Shown one piece after another: positions 1 to 7,627 of a stretch of DNA of 12,174 nt; the stretch's first letter is position 1; each line of letters opens with the position of its first letter. Location of the stretch: NCBI GenBank assembly GCA_016765265.1, contig JAESQG010000135.1, positions 4,096-16,269 on the forward strand, given 5' to 3'. The translations under genes and the position numbers were made by a program. The notes beneath the pieces are model-generated. The model was not told the origin of the DNA, made no database searches, and saw nothing but the letters and a program-made list of their open reading frames with translations. The DNA is from Pseudomonadales bacterium. GTDB taxonomy: Bacteria > Pseudomonadota > Gammaproteobacteria > Pseudomonadales > DC-out160.

Positions 1-746
1 CAATTGGCTAGATCAGCATTCGATTCAGAAGGATATTTTGCTAAGACAGAAATAGCAGTTCCGTTAATAAGTAGTGTATCGCCAAAGTCAGAGATTCTGC
101 CTGATGAGCCTTTACTCATCATCTGAGCTTCTAGTGAGGTATTATCGCAGCGATAATTAATGATACCTTGAGGACCTCGCATCTGAATTTGTGGTGTTAA
201 ACCTACCTTCTCGATAGCCCCCATGAGATCTACAGCAAGTTCGTCATAATCATGACACTTGGAAAGCCCCAGAATATAACTCACAACATCTCCAAGATCA
301 CTAGTGGATCGCATCGCAGACATCGCCATCTCTTTCGCCTCAGAAACTTCTGACGCTACCGCTTTGTGGTAAGTTCTGCTTTTCACTTGTTTAGCTATTT
401 TTTGTAAAATCAGATCTTCCATAAATGGCTTTTTGATATAATCGTCGGCTCCAACCTTATACGCCCATATCGCATCGTCCGCTGAACCGAAATCACTGAT
501 GAATAAGACGTGCCCCGGATGATCCGCATCTTCTTTTACCGCCCTGCAAACATGGGACGGATTTAGTCCATACATCACTGGGTTGAGGATAACGATATCT
601 GGACGGGTGTTTTTGATATGCTCGATGTAATTGTTACTTTCGCATAAGCTACTGACTATGTAGTGTTTATCTAGAAGTAGCTCTAAGGTTTCTAGGTTTT
701 CTTCTTCTTTGTCTATTATTAGGACTTTGATGTTTGGTTGGGACAT
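1..746 (-). CDS. Atypical response regulator with degenerate receiver domain (3' end outside window)
   Basis: Reading from an ATG at 744-746, the frame stays open for 248 codons to the window edge, so the C-terminus is missing. Residues 5-120 form a CheY-like receiver: a VLII strand with D12, a conserved Ser at 84 (FISD), a GADDY stretch at 99-103 and the KP pair K106-P107. The strand that normally carries the phosphorylated Asp reads IVILNP, so position 55 is Asn, and the second acidic pocket residue is Lys (D12-K13). Canonical Asp phosphorylation is therefore unlikely. Residues ~115-145 look helical and rich in Ala and Met. The rest (~145-248) is a domain I cannot name, with no helix-turn-helix, GGDEF or EAL motif in view. 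The gene diverges from the GT4 gene across a ~700 bp intergenic region. Its first ~40 codons prefer A or C in third position. Confidence 0.85.
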   Translation of the reverse strand, partial: MSQPNIKVLIIDKEEENLETLELLLDKHYIVSSLCESNNYIEHIKNTRPDIVILNPVMYGLNPSHVCRAVKEDADHPGHVLFISDFGSADDAIWAYKVGADDYIKKPFMEDLILQKIAKQVKSRTYHKAVASEVSEAKEMAMSAMRSTSDLGDVVSYILGLSKCHDYDELAVDLMGAIEKVGLTPQIQMRGPQGIINYRCDNTSLEAQMMSKGSSGRISDFGDTLLINGTAISVLAKYPSESNADLAN

Positions 747-1021
747 GCTGGATACCGTTGGGAAAGTAGTGGTGTTGGTTTTGAATCTAAGCTTTGTTGG
801 GGAGGCTTGGTTATAGCTTCTTATTTGAGTATGGTATGTACTGGTGTTAAATTCCAAGGCAATGTTGTGTGCTGGGTTTTCGGTGTGGCTTTGTTAGAGG
901 ATAGTTGGATGAAATGGTTAATGTGGCTGATTTAGCGGTACAGTTAAAAGTGATTAAACAGATGCTAGAATTTAGATTAATAGGCCTCCTAAAGTTGATG
1001 GCCTGTTAAATCGGGGCGAAA

Positions 1022-1062
1022 TCAGTCTATTCAGAAATGACTCATACGTAAAGATAGACTGA
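1022..1062. repeat. Perfect 9-bp inverted repeat, 23-nt spacer
   Basis: TCAGTCTAT at 1022-1030 is the exact reverse complement of ATAGACTGA at 1054-1062. No T-run follows on either strand, so it does not look like an intrinsic terminator. It could be an operator, an RNA hairpin in a leader, or chance. A second repeat of the same arm length lies ~220 bp downstream. Confidence 0.5.
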
Positions 1063-1280
1063 CCCACCGAAACACCGCTACTACCCGAAAAAGATCAAGT
1101 AGGCCTGTTACCTAAGCGAGTTAGCACAGTGAAAACATTATTAACGGCAAGTAAAATGGGGCGAGTCGATCATGCTCAAAGTGAAACCAACATGTCATTG
1201 AGGATCTACCAAATAATTGACCGCTCTCACCAGGGCACAACATACCAGGATAAACAACAAAAATACTTCATGGATAAGTC

Positions 1281-1308
1281 ATTGTATATCTTAGTTTTAA
1301 TATACAAT
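1281..1308. promoter_or_regulatory. Perfect 9-bp inverted repeat, possible operator upstream of the GT4 gene
   Basis: ATTGTATAT at 1281-1289 and its exact reverse complement ATATACAAT at 1300-1308 flank a 10-nt spacer. A further copy of the shared core TTGTATA occurs at 1350-1356, overlapping a perfect -10-like hexamer (TATAAT, 1353-1358). This resembles an AT-rich dyad recognised by a dimeric regulator. No particular regulator can be named from the sequence. Confidence 0.4.
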
Positions 1309-1352
1309 ATATCAGCAATTCTTCAAAAGAAGAGACGCTGAGCCTCCAGTTG

Positions 1353-1401
1353 TATAATGTTAATATTTAAGGGTGTGTTAACAAAATAATATCTTTATAA
1401 T
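1353..1401 (+). promoter_or_regulatory. Two -10-like TATAAT boxes upstream of the GT4 gene
   Basis: TATAAT occurs at 1353-1358 and again at 1396-1401, 84 and 41 bp before the start codon at 1443. Neither has a convincing TTGACA-type -35 at 16-18 bp. The first overlaps the TTGTATA motif shared with the dyad at 1281-1308. The region is AT-rich, so chance matches are likely. These are only candidate promoter elements. Confidence 0.25.
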
Positions 1402-1420
1402 GCGCGTCAATCATACCACA

Positions 1421-1440
1421 AGCCAAAATTAGCCAAAATA
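1421..1440 (+). repeat. Tandem 10-bp repeat next to a start codon
   Basis: AGCCAAAATT and AGCCAAAATA lie head to tail, differing only at the last base, and end two bases before the ATG at 1443. They occupy the place where a Shine-Dalgarno site would be, and none is visible. The repeat could be a protein-binding site, an A-rich translation enhancer, or a slippage product. Confidence 0.5.
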
Positions 1441-1442
1441 AC

Positions 1443-2615
1443 ATGACAGCATCATTACTAAACTTTGCTCGCCACAATAAGATCGCAATAGTACACGACT
1501 GGTTGGTCACCTATGCAGGAGCAGAACGAGTTTTAGAGGACATAATCAAGCTGTTCCCAAGCGCGGACTTATTTTCCATCATAGATTTTCTCCCCGAAAA
1601 TAACCGTGACTTTATCATTGGGAAAAAGCCAAAAACAACATTTATTCAACACCTCCCCTTCGCCAAAACAAAGTATAGAGCCTACCTCCCACTTATGCCC
1701 TTAGCGGTCGAACAACTAGATCTTTCAAGCTATGACATAGTTATTTCAAGTAGCCATGCCGTTGCTAAAGGCGTAATAACGGGTCCAGATCAGTTTCATA
1801 TATGTTATTGCCATTCCCCAATGAGGTACATCTGGGACCTTCAACATCAATATCTACGTGAAAGTAATCTTCACTCGGGATTCAAAAGCTGGATTATAAG
1901 ATACCTCTTACACCGCATGCGAATATGGGATAATCGCACAGCAAACGGAGTGGACCTTTTCATATCCAACTCGGATTATATAGGCCGTCGTATTAAGAAA
2001 GTATATGGAAAAGAATCAACGACGATCTATCCGGGCATTGACATTGAGAGGTTTCCCCTCGTCACTGACAAAGACGATTTTTACTTCACTGCATCCAGGA
2101 TGGCACCATATAAAAAGATTGAGTTGATCGTTCAAGCATTTAACGAGATGCCTGACAAAAAATTAAAAGTCATTGGTGATGGACCTCAGTACCAAAAGAT
2201 AAAAGAGATCGCGGGGGCAAACATTAAACTTCTTGGTTTCCAGCCAACTGAAATACTGATTCAACACATGTCTAAAGCAAAGGCTTTTGTCTTTGCAGCT
2301 GAAGAGGACTTCGGAATTATTCCTGTCGAAGCACAAGCTTGTGGCACCCCAGTAATTTGCTATGGAAAAGGAGGTACGCTTGAAACAGTCAAGCCAGAAA
2401 TAACCGGCCTATTCTTTAACGAGCAGTCCACCAACAGCATAATCACTGCCATAGAAAAATTTGATCAAATCGCCAGTAAATTTGAAGCCGGCGAAATTAG
2501 AAAACACGCATCTACTTTCAGTAAGGAAAGATTTCGATCTGAATTTTTAGACATTATATCCAGCAATACCCATTACAAAAAACACCAACAGAATGGAAGA
2601 AATTTGAGTTTATGA
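1443..2615 (+). CDS. WbaZ-like GT4 glycosyltransferase
   Basis: This 390-residue cytoplasmic enzyme should transfer a sugar from a nucleotide donor to a lipid-linked repeat unit. It has the two-domain GT-B layout. The N-terminal domain opens with the IAIVHDWLVTYAGAERVLE signature (residues ~14-32), typical of the WbaZ-like GT4 group, several of which are mannosyltransferases. The donor-binding domain has ASRMAPYKK (216-224), VIGDGP (243-248) and the E-x7-E motif with E288 and E296, followed by ACGTPVI (299-305). Length is normal for the family. Mannose donor specificity is an inference from the subgroup. The ATG start is the only Met before the first conserved strand, but it lacks a Shine-Dalgarno site. 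It is the only plus-strand gene of the cluster and converges on the neighbouring GT4 gene with 17 bp between stop codons. Confidence 0.9.
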   Translation: MTASLLNFARHNKIAIVHDWLVTYAGAERVLEDIIKLFPSADLFSIIDFLPENNRDFIIGKKPKTTFIQHLPFAKTKYRAYLPLMPLAVEQLDLSSYDIVISSSHAVAKGVITGPDQFHICYCHSPMRYIWDLQHQYLRESNLHSGFKSWIIRYLLHRMRIWDNRTANGVDLFISNSDYIGRRIKKVYGKESTTIYPGIDIERFPLVTDKDDFYFTASRMAPYKKIELIVQAFNEMPDKKLKVIGDGPQYQKIKEIAGANIKLLGFQPTEILIQHMSKAKAFVFAAEEDFGIIPVEAQACGTPVICYGKGGTLETVKPEITGLFFNEQSTNSIITAIEKFDQIASKFEAGEIRKHASTFSKERFRSEFLDIISSNTHYKKHQQNGRNLSL

Positions 2616-2632
2616 ATTGAAATCAACTCTTC

Positions 2633-3697
2633 TTAGTCCACAAAATACTTCAATATAGCTTCAGTTTTTTTTGCAGTTAAATCCCACGAGAATTCCTTTG
2701 CTCGCGCCTCGCCACAAACGCGCAGTCGTTCTCTAGCAATTGAGTCACATAGTAAATACTCAATTGCATTCGAGATTTGATTGACATCCATTGGGTCGAC
2801 TAAGACTCCACATTCGCCAACCACTTCAGGTATAGATGTCGTGTTTGAAGATAAAACTGGAGTGCCGCATGCCATTGACTCGAGAAGCGGTAATCCAAAA
2901 CCCTCATATAGACTTGGATACAAAAAGAAGATAGCTCCGCTCATAAGTGCAGGTAGATCCTCGTCATCCACGTAGCCAACAAATCTAACACCCTCTAGTA
3001 GGGAAGGCTTAATACTTACTTCTCCAAACACACTATTTCTTTCCCCCGCAACCACAATCTCAACACTTTTATATTTGAATCTAACTTTCTGCCAAGACTC
3101 CAATGCTGTTACAATATTTTTTCTAGGCTCAATCGAGGAAAGCACAAAAATATACTCTTTAATCACACCATACTTATGCTTCACAGCCTTCACTAAATCT
3201 AGGCCCTGTACACTGAACTCTTCACTTACACCGTTTGGCACTACCTCAATCTTACGACTATCAATTCCAAGAATCTTTGATATTTTAGCTTTCGAATATT
3301 CCGACACTGTAATAATATGCAGTGATCGATGGGCTAGTATGGGCAACATAAATTTGTAATAATTATAAAATTTTTTGGAAAACCATTCTGGGTGTTCTAA
3401 CACGGCCACATCGTGTATTGTGACAACCTGTCGATCAAGTACAAGAGGCCCTATATTTGAAGGTGAAAAAAGAACACCTCGTTTTTTCTTCACATGAAAA
3501 GGCAGAACAGTTTGCTCCCAGATATGTTGAAATACCGTTGATTTGTGCAAAGTTGGTGTCAAACAATCATATCGCCCTTCAAAACGTGACGTAACTTCAA
3601 GTGCATATCGTTGAACACCGGTCATCCTTTGGTTTTTGAATCTACCGTTAATTACTATATTACCTTTAATCACACCAACCCCAATCTGACATACCAC
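2633..3697 (-). CDS. MtfB-like GT4 glycosyltransferase
   Basis: A 354-residue GT-B glycosyltransferase, last gene of the leftward cluster. The N-terminus has INGRF and TGVQRYALE (residues ~16-34), characteristic of the MtfB/WbpZ-like GT4 branch involved in O-antigen synthesis. VTIHDVAVLEHPEWF (92-106) and VSEYSKAKI (131-139) follow. The C-terminal domain has LSSIEPRKN (186-194) and E-x7-E with E265 and E273 in YEGFGLPLLESMACGTP. The donor sugar cannot be read from the sequence. The likely start is GTG at 3695-3697, preceded by GAGAG at 5-nt spacing; a GTG eight codons further in is an alternative. An ATG two bases upstream is out of frame and stops quickly. The upstream wzy-like gene ends 47 bp before this start, consistent with one transcript. 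Confidence 0.9.
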   Translation of the reverse strand: MVCQIGVGVIKGNIVINGRFKNQRMTGVQRYALEVTSRFEGRYDCLTPTLHKSTVFQHIWEQTVLPFHVKKKRGVLFSPSNIGPLVLDRQVVTIHDVAVLEHPEWFSKKFYNYYKFMLPILAHRSLHIITVSEYSKAKISKILGIDSRKIEVVPNGVSEEFSVQGLDLVKAVKHKYGVIKEYIFVLSSIEPRKNIVTALESWQKVRFKYKSVEIVVAGERNSVFGEVSIKPSLLEGVRFVGYVDDEDLPALMSGAIFFLYPSLYEGFGLPLLESMACGTPVLSSNTTSIPEVVGECGVLVDPMDVNQISNAIEYLLCDSIARERLRVCGEARAKEFSWDLTAKKTEAILKYFVD

Positions 3698-3744
3698 ATA
3701 AACTCTCTATTAGATCCACCTCTTTTCCAATACTATCTTCACAA

Positions 3745-4992
3745 CTATAATACTTGCTTACCGACACGCCATCGTTTTCCGCCTGCCTTCAACCTATGAA
3801 TTACTACCGTAACAGAGCCAGTTGGTCGCTCAAAAACAAGACTCAAAAGAATAAAAAATATCGTGCCAATAACAAAAGGACCAATAGAAAAACCATTTAC
3901 AAAGATCATCCATAAAGCAATATTCACAATTGATGAAAAAACCAGCAACCCGAACACTCCTCTTGCAATAAATTTGAGCGCGATCAAAAATAAAAGAGTC
4001 AAAAAAACAACATATATATACGCTCCAAATACCCCGAAATCATTATAGGCGGATTCAAGAAATGACGATACGTTCAAGCCTGCAACCGAATCTAAATACG
4101 GATAGGTATCAACCTTTTTTTCAAATATTTGTTTGAATATCGGTGCAACAAAAGGATATACCATTAATAACCCATACCTAAAGTTTTCGATTTCTTGATT
4201 AACTAGCATATGCCTGAAGTTTTCAAAGGAGCTCGTCGAATACATATATACCCACACAAAAGATGAAGGAACAATTTCCGGCATCCCGTAATGAAAATTA
4301 ATCGTGTGCCCATATACATTTTCCATAACATAGGCAACTCTCATGTCTCCCAAATAACCAAAAAACACAATAAATAACACAAGAATAATACTCATTTTAA
4401 CCATCATGAAATTCAGCTCCCTCTTCCGATAGGCCAACAAAATTTCATAAAATGCAGCGAAAACTATTGTTAATGTTATGAACCCTCTATTTAACCAAAC
4501 GAATAGCTGCATAAAACTAAATATAAAAACAAGCGCAAAAACAAACCTTTTAAATCCCACGAAGTTTCTACACAAAAAGTAGGACATGGCCATAGAGTAC
4601 ATCAAAAAATTCGTAATATAATGAACATAGTGAATAACCTGTCCTCGATTAACTTTATTCTCCAAGAAAATCGGCCAACCAACGACAGTATATTCATACA
4701 AATTGGCAATAGTCCCCATTGTGAAAAATATTAGAACAGCCCAACATGCAGAATTTTTTGCTTCTATTGTCACACTTAAAGCTCTGACCTTGTGTAGCAC
4801 CAGTTTTGTCGACGTCAAACATACTCCAAAAAATAAAATCAGGAAAACAAAGGAATACAAATACACTAAATACAAAAAATTACATTTGTATAGATTAGAA
4901 AATGAAAGCCCATATAGTGTTATAACAACGAAAAAGAATACAAACACTAAATAAAAAGGATTAAAAACAATAGGTAATAGAATTTTTCTCAT
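3745..4992 (-). CDS. wzy: Predicted O-antigen/capsule repeat-unit polymerase (Wzy-like)
   Basis: A 415-residue integral inner-membrane protein with about 10-12 hydrophobic segments, for example around residues 10-30, 40-60, 82-98, 125-141, 150-166, 170-187, 197-214 and several near the C-terminus. Wzy proteins join lipid-linked repeat units on the periplasmic face. They diverge so much that they are recognised by topology and gene context. The hydrophobicity, the hydrophilic loop before the last helices (~225-310), and Arg-containing loop motifs NRG (115-117), NRG (168-170) and GDMR (215-218) suit the O-antigen polymerase family. It is the only multi-spanning protein here besides the Wzx flippase, which supports the call by elimination. 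A basic tail (~395-415) should be cytoplasmic. The ATG start has no clear Shine-Dalgarno site. The gene sits 41 bp after the GT2 gene. Confidence 0.8.
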   Translation of the reverse strand: MRKILLPIVFNPFYLVFVFFFVVITLYGLSFSNLYKCNFLYLVYLYSFVFLILFFGVCLTSTKLVLHKVRALSVTIEAKNSACWAVLIFFTMGTIANLYEYTVVGWPIFLENKVNRGQVIHYVHYITNFLMYSMAMSYFLCRNFVGFKRFVFALVFIFSFMQLFVWLNRGFITLTIVFAAFYEILLAYRKRELNFMMVKMSIILVLFIVFFGYLGDMRVAYVMENVYGHTINFHYGMPEIVPSSFVWVYMYSTSSFENFRHMLVNQEIENFRYGLLMVYPFVAPIFKQIFEKKVDTYPYLDSVAGLNVSSFLESAYNDFGVFGAYIYVVFLTLLFLIALKFIARGVFGLLVFSSIVNIALWMIFVNGFSIGPFVIGTIFFILLSLVFERPTGSVTVVIHRLKAGGKRWRVGKQVL

Positions 4993-5033
4993 ATTTACAC
5001 ATTTAATATATTACTAATTTCGAACCTTGGCCA

Positions 5034-6077
5034 TTAGAACCTCCGCCGATTCCAGATTATCAAATTCTTCGCCTTCTTAAAATGTCCCCGACGGAGCCTA
5101 TTTACAATGCTTAACAAAAAAGAAATCGCGGCGAAAGGCAATAGATGAGGGTAAAGGTTACGTGTAACGATTAGTTTATTTGCCACACTATAAAAATCAG
5201 ACAAATACCCAACTTTGTTAGCATTCATACTCGAACCCGCAGAGCTCCCCTCCTTGTGATATATCTTGCCGGCCCCACAATAACCTAGCTCCCAACCTCT
5301 CCTCTTCCCCCTGACAACCCAATCTATCTCCTCGTAATAAAGAAAGTAATCTTCTGTAAGCAGTCCAACATCTTTGATAAATTCAACATTAACAAAAAGT
5401 GAAGCACCTATAGGATAATCTATATTTTTGTCTTGGCATGATTCGTTATATTGCCCGAAATCTAGCTCACCCTCCCCTAGATGTTTTGCAGACGCCATAA
5501 AACGATTATAAATACCTCCAATTGCTTGGATTCTATCTGGCGAGTAGTAATAGTTAAGTTTATGCCCTAGTATTCCAATTTGTCTTTCAGCCATAGAAAA
5601 TGTTTGCATTTGCTTGACTTGATAAGAGAGCACGTATCTGTCTACAACAGTGTCATTATTCAATAACCATACATATTTACAATCTCCCCGCGCCATCGCA
5701 TATCGCACACCTTTATTATTGCCTGCAGCATATCCGCGGTTATCATTACCCGCAATGATTACAAGCTTCTGCTCTAAACTTGCTCCTATTGGCTCACAGC
5801 CTTCTTTTATATATGTATACTTTAGCGGCTTTTTTACAAAGCATGTTCGCAATTCATCTAGTGGACTACTTTTTGGCATATGATAGCCACATGTACCGTC
5901 TGCCCAATTTTGAATCCCTTCAATGGAACCATCTTGCGAATCATTGTCAACAACAACAACAACGGCATTTCCATAGTCAATTAGAAACAAACTTTCAAGA
6001 CACTCAATGGTGTCGGTTAAATTTTTATAATTTAGCACAATTATATATACGCGCTCTTGAATCACTACTTTTACCAA
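5034..6077 (-). CDS. GT2 glycosyltransferase (rhamnosyltransferase-like)
   Basis: A 347-residue GT-A fold enzyme of the WbbL/rhamnosyltransferase-like GT2 group. It shows YIIVLNYKN (11-19), the nucleotide-binding VVDNDSQDGS (42-51), NDNRGYAAGNNKG (111-123), the metal-binding NND (140-142) in place of a classic DxD, YPIGASLF (221-228), and the catalytic-base region EEIDW (249-253). A poorly conserved stretch at 55-105 is longer than usual between the first two motifs. The C-terminal part (~310-347) is basic and could be peripheral to the membrane. Donor and acceptor cannot be assigned; dTDP-rhamnose is possible given rmlB, but rmlC and rmlD are absent here. There is no ATG: TTG at 6075-6077 follows a weak GGA, and GTG at 6063-6065 would give a shorter protein. 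It appears to head its own promoter-led group with wzy and GT4. Confidence 0.88.
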   Translation of the reverse strand: MVKVVIQERVYIIVLNYKNLTDTIECLESLFLIDYGNAVVVVVDNDSQDGSIEGIQNWADGTCGYHMPKSSPLDELRTCFVKKPLKYTYIKEGCEPIGASLEQKLVIIAGNDNRGYAAGNNKGVRYAMARGDCKYVWLLNNDTVVDRYVLSYQVKQMQTFSMAERQIGILGHKLNYYYSPDRIQAIGGIYNRFMASAKHLGEGELDFGQYNESCQDKNIDYPIGASLFVNVEFIKDVGLLTEDYFLYYEEIDWVVRGKRRGWELGYCGAGKIYHKEGSSAGSSMNANKVGYLSDFYSVANKLIVTRNLYPHLLPFAAISFLLSIVNRLRRGHFKKAKNLIIWNRRRF

Positions 6078-6460
6078 CCCGATCCACTAAAAATTATAAC
6101 TACTGGCACAGAGACTGCTAACATTTCAATTCCACTTTACTACATTTGTACGTACGACTAATTACTTTAGATTGCTTGACTAATTAACAATCTATATAAT
6201 ATGTAAGCGCAAGGACATTAGCCCTATACACACCACTCTTTTTAAGACCCGTTTAGAACTCAAGACTACAGCTCACCATGATTCTGCGGCTGTAGAAGTT
6301 ATCAATCAAAGAAGTAGATATTTTTTTGATTAGAATAAAAATAAACAACAGACAGACCTACACAAATCAACATAGATAAGTTTTATAGCATCTAAAATAT
6401 TCCTTTAAAATGACCCAGAACAATATTCTAAATTAAAAGCGAGGAAAGACATATACCGAA
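6078..6460. other. 383-bp non-coding gap inside the minus-strand cluster
   Basis: AT-rich DNA between the glycerophosphotransferase stop and the GT2 start, with no supported gene. It carries the candidate promoter at 6093-6121. A hairpin with 7-bp arms lies at 6266-6272 (CTACAGC) and 6289-6295 (GCTGTAG). A weaker AATCAAA/TTTGATT pair lies at 6304-6310 and 6325-6331. On the plus strand, TTGCTT (6172-6177) is 17 bp from TATAAT (6195-6200), but no plus-strand gene lies downstream. No clear intrinsic terminator for the upstream gene was seen. The gap is unusually large for an otherwise compact gene order and may mark a junction between two modules. Confidence 0.55.
6093..6121 (-). promoter_or_regulatory. 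Candidate sigma-70 promoter for GT2-wzy-GT4
   Basis: On the minus strand TTAGCA (6116-6121, 4 of 6 matches to TTGACA) is followed after exactly 17 bp by a perfect TATAAT (6093-6098). Transcription would begin near 6086. That leaves only ~9 nt before the TTG start at 6077 but ~21 nt before the alternative GTG at 6065, which slightly favours the shorter GT2 protein. This is pattern matching in AT-rich DNA, so confidence is moderate. Confidence 0.45.
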
Positions 6461-7627
6461 TCATTTCCCTATTAGTAGCTCCATTTGTCGAAAGACCCTT
6501 TCGCTACTGAACCCATCTTGAAATTCATGGAACCTATTCTTAATTCTCGTTCTTTCTAATGAGTAAATCGAGGCATCTTTCTTAAACTTATTCGTCCATT
6601 TCAAAACTTCGCACCAGTCCTTACATTTAGGCCCAGGTGTCAAATCCTCATACTGATAATATAAGTCTCTCTCGTTCTGGAGATAATTGCTATAATCAAA
6701 TGGCGCGAATATTATTGGCTTACCCGTCAACAGATAATCGAAGTAAACACTAGAATAATCAGTAATTAATAAATCAGCCTCTGTTAATAATTCCCCTACG
6801 TCCACATCCCCCAAGAAAACTATGTGTCTTGACTGGGATAGTAACTTAACAACTTTGTCGGGTGGTACATTGACGGGGTGCATTTTTATGTATAGCACAA
6901 CACCTTCAGCGCTTAAATATTTTTGCCACTCAACGAGGTCGAAGCTAAAGTTACTAAACATATCTACATTATGCCCAACACCTTCCCTATAAGTAGGCAA
7001 ATAAACAATCGATTTAGTACGTATTTTATCTGTATCTACACGAAATAATATGTCATTTCTTGGGTATCCTGTAATCGATACATTATTATTTCTGAATGCT
7101 GAAACGAAATTACTCTGATCTTCCACTCCACATGAAATAACTAAATCGTGCCGCTCAAAAGCATATGGAAACAACAGTTTTTTAACACCCATCTCTTCAT
7201 TGTTATGATGACCAGCCAGTTGATCATCATAACCAATTTTTTTTAAAGGTATCCCATGCCACAGCTGAATAAGCTTCGTTTTTCCGTTATTCAAATGCAT
7301 AAGGACGTCATCTTTATTAGATTGGACAAACACTGAAAACATACAACGCATTGATAGTAATATAGCTTTAGGACTATACAAATAATATGCTTCATAACCC
7401 AAGGTTCTTAAATTTCGTATAATATCTCTATCTCTACTTATCCATATTGCTCGGATCCTTGGTTGTTCGTTATTAACGTACTCAAATAAAAATCTACTAT
7501 TGTCTGCATATTTTTCACCGAACCAAGATCCAAACATCCATACATTCTCGTCTTTCGGCACCAACTTTGAGATCAAGTAGGGTGGTAGAAAGAAAAAATA
7601 CATAATCAAACTTTTAAGCTTTTTCAT
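6461..7627 (-). CDS. TagB/TagF-type CDP-glycerol glycerophosphotransferase
   Basis: A 388-residue enzyme predicted to transfer glycerol phosphate from CDP-glycerol to a glycan acceptor at the cytoplasmic face of the membrane. Family landmarks are FGSWFGEKYADNSRFLFEYV near 32-51, QLWHGIPLKKIGYD (121-134), the GYPRND block (187-192), PTYRE (211-215), KMHP (248-251), and TDYSSVYFDYLL followed by GKPIIFAPFD (289-311). The His of WHG and of KMHP and the DYSS block match positions important in TagF-type enzymes. The first ~22 residues are hydrophobic (LIMYFFFLPPYLISKLV) and may attach the protein to the membrane. Length fits a single-domain transferase without the extra N-terminal region of long polymerases. 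Whether it adds one residue or polymerises cannot be told. Its ATG overlaps the tagD stop codon, so translation is probably coupled. Confidence 0.9.
   Translation of the reverse strand: MKKLKSLIMYFFFLPPYLISKLVPKDENVWMFGSWFGEKYADNSRFLFEYVNNEQPRIRAIWISRDRDIIRNLRTLGYEAYYLYSPKAILLSMRCMFSVFVQSNKDDVLMHLNNGKTKLIQLWHGIPLKKIGYDDQLAGHHNNEEMGVKKLLFPYAFERHDLVISCGVEDQSNFVSAFRNNNVSITGYPRNDILFRVDTDKIRTKSIVYLPTYREGVGHNVDMFSNFSFDLVEWQKYLSAEGVVLYIKMHPVNVPPDKVVKLLSQSRHIVFLGDVDVGELLTEADLLITDYSSVYFDYLLTGKPIIFAPFDYSNYLQNERDLYYQYEDLTPGPKCKDWCEVLKWTNKFKKDASIYSLERTRIKNRFHEFQDGFSSERVFRQMELLIGK

Larger units (their letters stand above)
747..1442. other. Long intergenic region between response regulator and GT4 gene
   Basis: This stretch of almost 700 bp separates two divergent genes and contains no gene I can support. 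Its left part (747 to ~935) is strongly G+T-rich on the plus strand. Its right part holds two perfect 9-bp inverted repeats, at 1022-1062 and 1281-1308, and a tandem repeat next to the GT4 start. AGGCCT occurs twice (982-987 and 1101-1106), and GGCCTGTTA occurs at 1000-1008 and 1102-1110. A 70-codon open frame starting with GTG at 1129 is unrecognised and has no clear ribosome site; I do not call it a gene. The region most likely carries the promoters of both flanking genes and perhaps an operator. Confidence 0.6.

Noticed and set aside
738..935. 65-residue plus-strand frame rich in Trp and Gly
   Set aside because: It starts inside the response-regulator start on the other strand, and its composition simply reflects the G+T-rich DNA. 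No motif or ribosome site.
1129..1341. 70-residue plus-strand frame starting with GTG
   Set aside because: No recognisable family, no clear Shine-Dalgarno site, and it contains the inverted repeat at 1281-1308. Listed only within the intergenic entry.
5780..6121. 113-residue plus-strand frame opposite the GT2 start
   Set aside because: Antisense to conserved GT2 motifs, with no recognisable domain.
6172..6200. Plus-strand promoter-like pair (TTGCTT-N17-TATAAT), possible small RNA
   Set aside because: Weak -35, AT-rich surroundings, no gene or clear terminator downstream.
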